Part shown: in pieces, positions 40,501 through 48,782 of the stretch | Layout: each line of letters opens with the position of its first letter | Numbering within the stretch: position 1 is the first letter of the stretch | Assembly: GCA_021200475.1 (NCBI GenBank) | Contig: JAJQGP010000079.1 | Location: 1 to 64,000 of the forward strand | Direction of reading: 5' to 3' | DNA from: Lachnospiraceae bacterium | GTDB lineage: Bacteria > Bacillota > Clostridia > Lachnospirales > Lachnospiraceae | Length of the DNA stretch: 64,000 bases | Translations under genes and position numbers: made by a program | Notes under the pieces: model-generated | What the model was told of the DNA's origin: nothing | What the model saw: the letters and a program-made list of their open reading frames with translations, nothing else | The model's database searches: none

Positions 40501-41278
40501 CTATGTGAAGGTGGTCGATTATAAATCCGGTATGACGCAGTTTGACCCGGTCTCTCTTTACTATGGACTGCAGATGCAGCTGATCGTCTATCTGAATGCG
40601 GCGCTGGAGATGGAGCGAAAGCTGCATCCGGGCAAAAAAGTCGTCCCGGCCGGTGTTTTTTATCACCGGATGCAGGACCCGGTATTGGAAAAGGATGAGG
40701 ATCCCGGGAGAGTCCGTGAGACTCTTTTGAAGAAATTGCGGCCCAATGGTCTGGTGAACGGCGCCCCGTCGGTGCTGCGTCTGTTTGACGGGGCGATGAG
40801 CGGAGATTCTCTGGTAATCCCTGTAGGGTGGAAGAAAGACGGGACGCTCAAGGCAACTTCGAGTGTGGTGACGACAGAACAGTTTGAAGCACTCTCCGGA
40901 TATGTGACGGAGCTTCTTTGCAGGATGGGAGAGGAAATCCTGAATGGAACCATTGAGGCGCGGCCGTTTGCGGACAAAAACAGGAGTGCCTGTGATTATT
41001 GCCTTTATGCGGATGTATGCGGCTTTGACCGCAAGATCCCCGGCCGCTGTGAAAAGCGGGAGCCGCAGCTGACAGCGGCGGAAGTCTTTGAACGTCTGTC
41101 GGGGTCAGACAACTGTGAGGGGAGCGATGCCAAAAGGGTTTCAGACAACCATGAGGGAAGCGATAGCAAAAGGGTTTCAGACAGCCGTGAGGGAAGCGAT
41201 ACCAGACGTTTCGCGGATGAGAAGGAGGTGACGGCGGGTGACAGTGACATGGACAAAGGAACAGCAGCAGGTCATTGA
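37559..41278 (+). CDS. addB: ATP-dependent helicase/deoxyribonuclease subunit B
   Basis: MALQFIFGNSGSGKSRFLYQTLIEEAK; C-terminal CDYCLYADVCGFD; VDYKSG nuclease motif. Confidence 0.95.
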   Translation: MALQFIFGNSGSGKSRFLYQTLIEEAKRHPERSFLVIVPEQFTMQTQRDLVLLHPDGGIMNIDVLSFRRLAHRVFEEVGADRRTILTETGKNLMLRRVAEQQKAHLKVLGSRMNRSGYVSEVKSILSELMQYEISDYDLQCMLESVENRPLLHAKLEDIRVLYRAFLEYQRDRFMKPEELMEALARVAGKSPLLRRSVLAFDGYAGFTPSQLTVLEELLAICPMVYLTVTIDARESFFGEIREHELFAPSRRLIRGVAERCGTHGYEEPIVLDGLPRFSRDGALRHLEQNLFRKKQLPYGGESDEISLHELSSPAQEVHFAARTISHLVREGHYRYREIAVIAGDLSAYGDYIKNIFPAYGIPAFVDETRGILLNPCLEFVRGALAMMRDDFSRESVFRFLRTGLAGLSADETDRLENYVIAVGIRGHRLWEEAWTWCPDRLRAVTCPDGPPGQAENAVIAEDAPLLAGLDLYNSLRVRFLDCVGSFAEVMREKDQPLAVYAQALYGLLADCQVQQQMKHMEPRVGELSSEYRQVYPVLIGLLDEMVELLGEERMDCEEFSEILDAGLSEAKIGIIPPGIDQVLAGDIRRSRLANIKVLFFLGLNDGWVPSHGDGGGIVSDTEREILLNAGASLAPSARENSYIQRFYLYQNLTKPQDRLYLSWCLSSGEGTAMRPSYLVSVIGRLFPKIKIQREQDAGTQLSQVTSKENGMLYLLHGLQEARSMEKSADGRSKENDTGASAGQGNLQEPYADSHAWLELFRLYLGDGAYRERVRTLAGAAFLRGKVPDTERLEAQTAKELYGVLAQNSASPGMSASVTRLELFAGCAFSHFASYGLRLQDREVHGLQAADLGTLIHESIEVFSRQMFVEGIDPGECPYEEQARRMDQCVDQVAEAYGDGILHASARDEYTIRRLKRILRRTVWVMREQTKAGKFRPEGFEISFADTDHLEATRVPLGDGGQIRLQGRIDRIDTAQTEDTVYVKVVDYKSGMTQFDPVSLYYGLQMQLIVYLNAALEMERKLHPGKKVVPAGVFYHRMQDPVLEKDEDPGRVRETLLKKLRPNGLVNGAPSVLRLFDGAMSGDSLVIPVGWKKDGTLKATSSVVTTEQFEALSGYVTELLCRMGEEILNGTIEARPFADKNRSACDYCLYADVCGFDRKIPGRCEKREPQLTAAEVFERLSGSDNCEGSDAKRVSDNHEGSDSKRVSDSREGSDTRRFADEKEVTAGDSDMDKGTAAGH
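41105..41212 (+). repeat. 36-bp tandem repeat, 3 units, in frame in addB C-terminus
   Basis: TCAGACAACTGTGAGGGGAGCGATGCCAAAAGGGTT-type units at 41105, 41141, 41177 encoding SDNCEGSDAKRV / SDNHEGSDSKRV / SDSREGSDTRRF. Confidence 0.9.
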
Positions 41279-44200
41279 TGCGCGTGGCTGCAACATTCTG
41301 GTTTCCGCGGCGGCGGGTTCCGGTAAGACGGCAGTCCTGGTCGAGCGTATCTTAAAAATGATTACGGATGAGACCAATCCGGTTGACATCGACCGTCTTC
41401 TGGTCGTTACCTTTACGAATGCGGCGGCGGCGGAAATGAGGGGACGGATCCGGGATGCCCTGGAGGCGCGGGCCGAACAGGACCCGGAAAATGTCCATTT
41501 GCAGAGACAGCTTGTGCTGGTGCACAACGCGAAAATTACAACGATTCACAGCTTCTGCCTGCATGTGCTCCGCAATCATTTTCAGACCATCGGGATCGAT
41601 CCGGCTTTCCGCATTGCGGACCAGGGCGAGGTGACGCTGCTGGAGCAGGAGGCAGTGAAAGAGATCGTCGATGAGGCATATGCATGCACGGCCGGAGACT
41701 CCGGCAATGCCGGACAAAAGCAGGATGGCACGGGAGAAGCGGTATCTTCGGAACAGGCCGGCGACAGCCGGGAATTTACGGAATTTCTGGAACAGTTCGC
41801 GACCGGAAAGGACGACACCCGGGTAGAGGGGATGATTTTACAGATTTATCACTTCGCGCTGGGTCAGCCTTTCCCGGAGGACTGGCTGCGGGAATGCCGC
41901 AGGGCGTATGAAAAATGCGCGTTTACAGAAGAACCGGAGCGGCCGGCCTGGCTGGCTTTTATCGAATCGGATACGGCTGTGCGGCTGGCGGACATCCGCG
42001 TGCAGCTGGAAGCGGCTCTGCGTGTTGCGCGGGAAACGGATGGACCATATCCTTATGAAAAAGCGCTGATTTCCGATCTGGAGCTGGTGGATGAGCTGAT
42101 GCGGGGCGGCTCATTTGAGGGATATCTGGAAGCATTCCGCAGGCTGGGAAGCTTCGCACGGCCTGGCACCAAAAAGGACGAACGGATTTCCGAGGAAAAA
42201 AAGCAGCAGGTGCAGGCGATGCGCGCCGACTGCAAAGACCAGATCGTCGCTCTGCGCGATCAGTATTATTATGACAATCGCAAGGCAATGCAGGCGGACT
42301 ACGACAACAGCGGTGTTTCGGTACGCGTTCTGACGAAGCTGACGGAAGCGTTTATGAAACGGCTCTCAGAAAAAAAGACGGAGCGGAATATTCTGGATTT
42401 TGGCGATATGGAGCATCTGGCGCTGCATGCGCTTGTGAGGCGGGAGGAGACGGCTGCTTCGGAAACCGCAGACAGGCAAAGCCTAGCGTCCGGCAGTGCG
42501 GACACCCGGAAACTGGTGCCTACGGCGGTGGCGCTTGAGTACGCAGAGACGTTTGAGGAGGTCCTGATTGATGAGTATCAGGACAGCAATCTGGTACAGG
42601 AGCTGATCCTTGAGAGTGTTTCCGGCAAGGGTATCGGTGCGCATAACCGCTTTATGGTAGGTGACGTCAAACAGAGTATTTACCGGTTCCGGCTGGCACG
42701 CCCGGAATTGTTCATGGAAAAGTTTCATCGCTATCGCCCTTATGCATTGGAGGATGGTTCTGTTCCTTCTGATGAGACGCTTCTGCGGACAGGCGAAAAA
42801 GAAGCCCCCGGCTGCCGCATTGATTTGCACCGCAATTTCCGCAGCCGCCCGCAGGTGCTCGAATCGGTGAATTTTGTTTTTCGCAGAATCATGACGGAGC
42901 CGCTCGGCGGGGTCCTCTACGACGACGACGCGGCGCTGTATCCGGGTGCGAGGTTCCCGGAGGCGCCGCTCCTGGCGGATGGGACCAGTGCAGGGACGAC
43001 GGAGCTTCATTTGCTGGATGGCGGCGCGGGGGAGAACGATTCCTCTGCGGAGAGCCTGCGAAGGGAAGAGGCGAAGATGACCGGCCGCCGCATCCGGGAG
43101 CTGGTCGGCACGATGCCGGTGCTGGATAAGGAAAGCGGCGAACTTCGCCCGGCGCGCTATGGGGATATCGTGATTCTGCTCCGAACCGTCAGCGGCTGGG
43201 CGGAAACCTTTGGAGAGGTTCTCTCTGCTATGGGAATCCCCTGCTTTACCGGTTCGCAGAAGGGTTATTTTTCGGCCGCGGAGGTGCGGGTGGTTCTTTC
43301 TTACCTGCAGATTCTGGACAATCCGCTGCAGGATATTCCGCTCGCGGCAGTGCTGCGAAGCGCGATCGGACACATCAATGACGAGGAGCTGGCCCAGATT
43401 CGCCTTGCCGGAGAGCCGGACCTGAAATGCGCCTATTATGACTGCTACCAGCGGTATCGGGAGCGATTTCCGGATACGGAAACCGCGCGGAAGCTGACGG
43501 GTTTTTTTGATACCTATGAGATGCTGCGCGCAAAAAGCGCGTACACACCTGTGCATCAGCTTTTGTGGGAGCTGCTGGACGTAACCGGTTATGGCGAATA
43601 CGCCTCCGCGCTTCCCGCCGGACGGCAGCGGCGGGCAAATCTGGATATGCTCGTAGAAAAGGCAATTGCCTATGAGGCGACCAGCTTCCGCGGACTGTAT
43701 CATTTTGTGCGCTATATTGAGAACCTGCAGAAATACGAGGTGGATTACGGCGAGGCAAATCTTGCGTCAGAGGCGGACGATACGGTGCGTCTGATGAGCA
43801 TTCATAAAAGCAAAGGACTGGAGTTTCCGATTGTATTTGTCTGCGGGATGGGAAAGCAGTTCAATGAAACGGATGTGCGCAGCAATGTCGTCATGCACCC
43901 CGAATGGGGGATCGCCTGCGATTCTGTGATGCATGCGCAGACGGATTCCGCTCATGATCCGGAAAATACGGATGGCCTGCGGTCGGATGAAATGCCCCGG
44001 ATGTGCCAGGCTACGCTCCCCAAAAAGGTGATACAGCAGAAGCTGCGTACAGAAAATCTCGGTGAGGAGCTGCGCGTCCTGTATGTGGCGATGACACGGG
44101 CAAAGGAAAAGCTGATTCTGACCGGAAGTGTGAAAAATCTGGAAAAACGGCTGTCGGCCTGGAAGATGGCGGCGGCTCTGGCGAAAGACGGGACATTGGG

Positions 44201-45407
44201 ATATTCCTGGCTCTCGGGTGCATCTTCTTATCTGGACTGGGTGGTTCCGGCACTGCTGGATTCGTCTGCCGGAAATAATTTCATGATGCATACAGGCGGG
44301 GGCGATCTTATGCGGCTTACGCCGGACCTGTCTGACGCAGCTGACAGGGGAAACGGTATGGATGACAGAGAACACTCGGCGCAATTGTCCGGGAAAGCTT
44401 CAGAGGTAAGATTCCATCTCTTCCTCTCCGCCCCTTCCGGGAACGCGGCGGAAGAAACCCGGGAGCGCACGGAGGAGCTTCTGTCCCTGCGTGATCTTTT
44501 GCAGATGGATCCGAATCTCTGTCAGGATGAGCAGGCAAGAGATTACCTGCAGCGGGTGTTTGAAACAGAATATCCGTATGAGGCAAACCGGAAGATTCCC
44601 GCCAAGGTCACAGTTTCTGAACTGAAAAAAATGTCGCAGCGAATGGAAGAGAATGACACACAGGAGCTGTACGCGGAGGAAACCGTCGTGCCTCTGATTC
44701 CCCGATTTGTGATGCGCGCGGACGAAAGCGCAGATGCACAGCCGGTTTTCTACCCGCCCGGAGCGGCAGAGCAGAAAGAAGAGCCGGTTCCTGCCCGAAC
44801 GAACCATACGGGCGGACCGGAAAAACGCCCGCAGACAGGCGGCGCTGATCGGGGCACGGCATATCATACCTTTATGGAAAATTTAAGCTTTTCTGAGAAA
44901 GAAGAATTACGTTTCCAGTTGGAAGAATTGATAAGTTGTGGTAAAATGTCCGAGGAAGACGCCGCGATGATTCGATTGAGTGACATTTCTGCATTCCTGC
45001 ACTCCCGGATTGGGCAGAGGATGAAGAGGGCGGCGCAGGAGGAGAGACTTTTCCGGGAGCGCCCATTTGTACTGGGCGTGCCGGCCGATGAGATTTACGG
45101 GCAGCTTACTCTGGATGGAGCGGCAGACGGGGATCGCACGACGAAGAATCCCCAGCCGGGCGGCAACGCGCTTTTGTCACAGGAAATCATACTGGTGCAG
45201 GGGATTATTGACGCCTGGTTTATCGAAGACGGACAGATTACGGTCGTCGATTACAAGACAGATCGGGTTTCGGACGGTTCTGCTCTGGTAAAACGCTATC
45301 GGACGCAGATTGACTATTATCAGAAGGCACTGGAACGCCTGACAGGGAGAAGGGTCTGTGACCGGGTGATTTATTCGTTTTCTCTGCGGGAGGAAATCCA
45401 CATGTAG
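41238..45407 (+). CDS. addA: ATP-dependent helicase/nuclease subunit A
   Basis: WTKEQQQVIDARGCNILVSAAAGSGKTAVLVERI; LIDEYQDSN; MSIHKSKGLEFPIVF; VDYKTD; GTG start with AAGGAGGTGAC upstream. Confidence 0.95.
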   Translation: MTVTWTKEQQQVIDARGCNILVSAAAGSGKTAVLVERILKMITDETNPVDIDRLLVVTFTNAAAAEMRGRIRDALEARAEQDPENVHLQRQLVLVHNAKITTIHSFCLHVLRNHFQTIGIDPAFRIADQGEVTLLEQEAVKEIVDEAYACTAGDSGNAGQKQDGTGEAVSSEQAGDSREFTEFLEQFATGKDDTRVEGMILQIYHFALGQPFPEDWLRECRRAYEKCAFTEEPERPAWLAFIESDTAVRLADIRVQLEAALRVARETDGPYPYEKALISDLELVDELMRGGSFEGYLEAFRRLGSFARPGTKKDERISEEKKQQVQAMRADCKDQIVALRDQYYYDNRKAMQADYDNSGVSVRVLTKLTEAFMKRLSEKKTERNILDFGDMEHLALHALVRREETAASETADRQSLASGSADTRKLVPTAVALEYAETFEEVLIDEYQDSNLVQELILESVSGKGIGAHNRFMVGDVKQSIYRFRLARPELFMEKFHRYRPYALEDGSVPSDETLLRTGEKEAPGCRIDLHRNFRSRPQVLESVNFVFRRIMTEPLGGVLYDDDAALYPGARFPEAPLLADGTSAGTTELHLLDGGAGENDSSAESLRREEAKMTGRRIRELVGTMPVLDKESGELRPARYGDIVILLRTVSGWAETFGEVLSAMGIPCFTGSQKGYFSAAEVRVVLSYLQILDNPLQDIPLAAVLRSAIGHINDEELAQIRLAGEPDLKCAYYDCYQRYRERFPDTETARKLTGFFDTYEMLRAKSAYTPVHQLLWELLDVTGYGEYASALPAGRQRRANLDMLVEKAIAYEATSFRGLYHFVRYIENLQKYEVDYGEANLASEADDTVRLMSIHKSKGLEFPIVFVCGMGKQFNETDVRSNVVMHPEWGIACDSVMHAQTDSAHDPENTDGLRSDEMPRMCQATLPKKVIQQKLRTENLGEELRVLYVAMTRAKEKLILTGSVKNLEKRLSAWKMAAALAKDGTLGYSWLSGASSYLDWVVPALLDSSAGNNFMMHTGGGDLMRLTPDLSDAADRGNGMDDREHSAQLSGKASEVRFHLFLSAPSGNAAEETRERTEELLSLRDLLQMDPNLCQDEQARDYLQRVFETEYPYEANRKIPAKVTVSELKKMSQRMEENDTQELYAEETVVPLIPRFVMRADESADAQPVFYPPGAAEQKEEPVPARTNHTGGPEKRPQTGGADRGTAYHTFMENLSFSEKEELRFQLEELISCGKMSEEDAAMIRLSDISAFLHSRIGQRMKRAAQEERLFRERPFVLGVPADEIYGQLTLDGAADGDRTTKNPQPGGNALLSQEIILVQGIIDAWFIEDGQITVVDYKTDRVSDGSALVKRYRTQIDYYQKALERLTGRRVCDRVIYSFSLREEIHM
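44285..44337. repeat. Dispersed repeat family C, copy within addA CDS
   Basis: GATGCATACAGGCGGGGGCGATCTTATGCGGCTTACGCCGGACCTGTCTGAC, about 40/52 identical to copy 1. Confidence 0.65.
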
Positions 45408-45557
45408 TGTGGATTTCAGATGAAACGTCAGTCGTTACAGGTCACATCCTGCCGATACAGCAGGTGTGTGGTCGGGGCGTGAGCAGTAACCGTCAGTCAC
45501 ATGAGCCTGCGGCGCGGAGAAAAGCGCAGAAGTGAATGTGTAAGGATGCGAGGTATT

Positions 45558-48500
45558 ATGAAAAAAATAATTCAAAATCAGGCAGTACGGTATATTTTTT
45601 TCGGGGGCTGTACGACAGCAGTCAATCTGATTTCCTATTATCTGCTGTGTCTGGTGGGCTTTAATATCACTGTGGCGAATACGATTGCGGTATTGCTCGC
45701 GATTCTGTTTGCCTATGTGGTGAATAAACTGTTTGTTTTTGAACACAGGACGCGCTCCGTTATGGAGCTGTGCCGGGAAGCGGGCAGCTTTATAGGCATG
45801 CGGCTGGGAACCATGCTGATCGAAGTGTTTGGCGTGCTGTGTCTGGTCTGCATCTGGGGTGTGCCCAATATGGTCTCGAAGCTGCTGATCCAGGTCGTGA
45901 TTCTGATTCTGAACTTCCTGATCAGCAAATTTGTCGTATTTAAGGAGGATTCCTCTGCGGCGAACCAGACGGCCGGGACGGAGGTTCTGAGCGATTCCCC
46001 GCAGGAAGCCTTTGCGGGAGCGGCTTCCGAGGAAGGGAATGCTTCTGCAGATGGCAGGAGACACCGTTTCGCCGCCAGAATAAAAACTGCCGGGAAAAAG
46101 AAGCGCTCGGCAGCGAGCGTTTCGCGCAATTATTTTCTGGCGGGATTTTTCCTGACCGGGGTGGTTGCGCTGGTCGGTTTTGCCCTGATGGGCGTCTGGC
46201 CGTTCAGGGATAAGACGCTGTTGATTATTGATTCTCTCCATCAGTACCTGCCATTCTATACGGTGTTTCATGAAAAGCTGGCGGACAGCGAGTCGTTCCT
46301 TTATTCTTTTTCCGGTGGGTTCGGTTATAATTTCTGGTCGACGTATGCCTATTATCTGGCCAGTCCGCTCAACCTGCTGATGGCATTTATCCCGACGCAG
46401 AACGTCTGTGATTTTATGGATCTGATGATTCTTGTTAAGATCGCATTCTGCGGCGGATGCTTTTCCTGGTATCTGCATAAGAGAGACCCGCAGAGAAAGT
46501 ATCTTCCCGCTGTGTTTGGTATGATGTTTGGCCTGAGCAATTTTGTGATTGGCTATTATTTCAACCTGATGTGGCTGGACAGCATCGCGGTGCTGCCGCT
46601 GATCATGTACGGCATTGAACGGATTGTCAAAGGCGGAAACGGGAAATTTTATTGCCTGGCTCTGTTTTATGGCCTCTGGTGCAATTATTATATTGGTTTT
46701 ATGCTCTGCCTGTTTTCCTGCCTGTACTTTCTTGTGCGCTGGATTGCCCAGACGGGGGAGTACGGATCCCATGCAGGGAAGGAGGCGGGCAGCTTCTTCG
46801 CGCGGAAAAGCGTCCGGGAGGGCCGCGATGGAGCTGGGGCGCAGACGAATGACAGCGGCGGTAAAGACCAAAAGACCGCGTCCGGCAGCTTTGGGCGTGA
46901 TCTGGGCAGGAGCTGTCTGACCTTTGCCTGGCATTCGTTGCTTGCGGGCGGAATGGCAGCTTTGGTGCTGATCCCTGCCTACCTGGGTCTGACCGCTTCA
47001 GAATCCATGGAAGGGAACTCCTTCCCGACGGTTGTGAAGTTTTACGAGAGTCTGGCGGAGCTTCTGGAGAATCACATGGCTTTTATGGAGCCGGTAACGA
47101 TCTCCAGCACACAGGTCGGACTGAATGTATACTGCGGTGTGGCGACGGTTCTGCTGGCGGTGCTGTATCTGTTCGACCGGGACATCCGTCTGCGGGAACG
47201 GCTGGCACATTATGGACTTTGCGCGCTGCTGCTGTTTTCGTTTGCCTGCAATATTCTTAATTATATCTGGCATGGCTTCCATCAGCAGAATGGTCTGCCG
47301 AACCGCTTCGCCTTTCTTTACATTGCCATCCTTCTGGTGATGGCATATGACGCCCTCGGGCATTTGAAAAATTACTGGCTGCCGGAGCTTCTGTTTGCGG
47401 TGGCCGTGCCGGTGGCTTTCCTGATCGCGCGCTACCTGGATCCGGAGCAGGAGCTGGAAGGCTACCTTTTCCTGATCTCGATTGGCCTGCTGGTTTTCTA
47501 TTTTGGCTTCTTATTAATAGGAAGGTACGCGAATCGTCTGAAGCCTTCGACATTCAGCGCGGCATTGGCCTGCGTTCTGTTTGTGGAATGTGCGGCGAAT
47601 GCGGTTTACGGTATTTCGGAGAACGGGAGTGTCACAAGGAGCATTTATCTCGCCGATCAGACCTCCTACCAGGCCCTGATCTCAGAACTGGATGAGGAGG
47701 AAGATGGCTTTTACCGCAGTGAGGTCGATCGGCAGAGAATGCGGAATGTGACGATGTTTGTGGGCGGCAATTCGATGGTCATGTTTAATTCGACCATGCA
47801 AAGCTCTGTCGTGGATTTCTGTGACGCGCTGGGGATTGAAGCGCGGACGAACAAAAACGGATACCTCGGGGTGACGAAGCTGATGAATGATGTCTTTGGC
47901 ATCAGATATGTGGCGACGCCGTCCGGAATTTCCGATACCTTTTATCAGTTTGAAAAGGTAGCCGAGGATGGGGAACTGACCCTGTATGAGAATACCAATG
48001 CGCTTTCCCTGGGATTTATGGTGGACGACGCCATTCTGGAGTGGGATACCAGCTCCGGCGAGCCGCTGGATATCCAGAACAGCTTTGTAGAGCTGGCGAC
48101 CGGTCATGACGCGATCTATGTGCTGGACCGCTACATTGACATGGCGGATGGAGAAAATTACGCGATCAAGATTCCGGAGAACAAACAGGTCTACATGTGC
48201 ATAGATACGCGTGTGGAAAAAATTGAGCTGAATACGCCGGAATACTCGAAGACGTATTCGACGTATACCGACCATCTGTATGTGATTAACGGCTCAGAGG
48301 AGAGTGACCTGGCGGACTTTACGGTGACGCTGAAGGATACACAAACGACCGTGCGCGCGGAGATTTATACCTGTTCAAATGAAGCGTATCAGGAAGTGGT
48401 CGATGCACTTGCCGAGAGTCAGCTGGAGAATCTTTCCGTGGACAGCAATCATGTCACAGGCGACATTGATGTAAAGGAAGAAGGGACACTGCTGCTGACC

Positions 48501-48749
48501 ATTCCGTACGACGAAGGATGGGCAATTCTGGTAGATGGGGAAGAGACGGAATTCTCCTGCGTGGGAGGCGCTCTGATTGGCGTGCATCTGACAGAGGGGA
48601 CGCATTCGATTGAGATGAACTATACGCCATCCGGACTGTGGCCTGGAACCGGCATTACATTTGTCTCTGTGGCGCTGTTTCTGGGAACCTGCGCATGGGG
48701 AACGATGGACAGAAAGCGCAAGAAAGGAATGCGCAGGAAAGCGGCTTGA
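45558..48749 (+). CDS. GtrA-like flippase domain fused to YfhO-like membrane glycosyltransferase
   Basis: N-term QAVRYIFFGGCTTAVNLISYYLL...FAYVVNKLFVF...ISKFVVFKE (GtrA); rest has YfhO features GVWPFRDKTLLIIDSLHQYLPFYTVFHEKL and a large C-terminal extracellular domain. Confidence 0.85.
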   Translation: MKKIIQNQAVRYIFFGGCTTAVNLISYYLLCLVGFNITVANTIAVLLAILFAYVVNKLFVFEHRTRSVMELCREAGSFIGMRLGTMLIEVFGVLCLVCIWGVPNMVSKLLIQVVILILNFLISKFVVFKEDSSAANQTAGTEVLSDSPQEAFAGAASEEGNASADGRRHRFAARIKTAGKKKRSAASVSRNYFLAGFFLTGVVALVGFALMGVWPFRDKTLLIIDSLHQYLPFYTVFHEKLADSESFLYSFSGGFGYNFWSTYAYYLASPLNLLMAFIPTQNVCDFMDLMILVKIAFCGGCFSWYLHKRDPQRKYLPAVFGMMFGLSNFVIGYYFNLMWLDSIAVLPLIMYGIERIVKGGNGKFYCLALFYGLWCNYYIGFMLCLFSCLYFLVRWIAQTGEYGSHAGKEAGSFFARKSVREGRDGAGAQTNDSGGKDQKTASGSFGRDLGRSCLTFAWHSLLAGGMAALVLIPAYLGLTASESMEGNSFPTVVKFYESLAELLENHMAFMEPVTISSTQVGLNVYCGVATVLLAVLYLFDRDIRLRERLAHYGLCALLLFSFACNILNYIWHGFHQQNGLPNRFAFLYIAILLVMAYDALGHLKNYWLPELLFAVAVPVAFLIARYLDPEQELEGYLFLISIGLLVFYFGFLLIGRYANRLKPSTFSAALACVLFVECAANAVYGISENGSVTRSIYLADQTSYQALISELDEEEDGFYRSEVDRQRMRNVTMFVGGNSMVMFNSTMQSSVVDFCDALGIEARTNKNGYLGVTKLMNDVFGIRYVATPSGISDTFYQFEKVAEDGELTLYENTNALSLGFMVDDAILEWDTSSGEPLDIQNSFVELATGHDAIYVLDRYIDMADGENYAIKIPENKQVYMCIDTRVEKIELNTPEYSKTYSTYTDHLYVINGSEESDLADFTVTLKDTQTTVRAEIYTCSNEAYQEVVDALAESQLENLSVDSNHVTGDIDVKEEGTLLLTIPYDEGWAILVDGEETEFSCVGGALIGVHLTEGTHSIEMNYTPSGLWPGTGITFVSVALFLGTCAWGTMDRKRKKGMRRKAA

Positions 48750-48782
48750 TTGCATATGAAACACTGGCAGGAGGAAAAAGGA

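Noticed and set aside
45425-45495. Possible extra copy of repeat family A downstream of addA
   Set aside because: Only scattered similarity (GTTACAGGTCACATCCTGCC...GGTGTGTGGTCGGGG); not convincing without alignment.
45435-46934. 499-aa minus-strand ORF opposite the GtrA-YfhO gene
   Set aside because: Antisense shadow of a clear membrane-protein gene.
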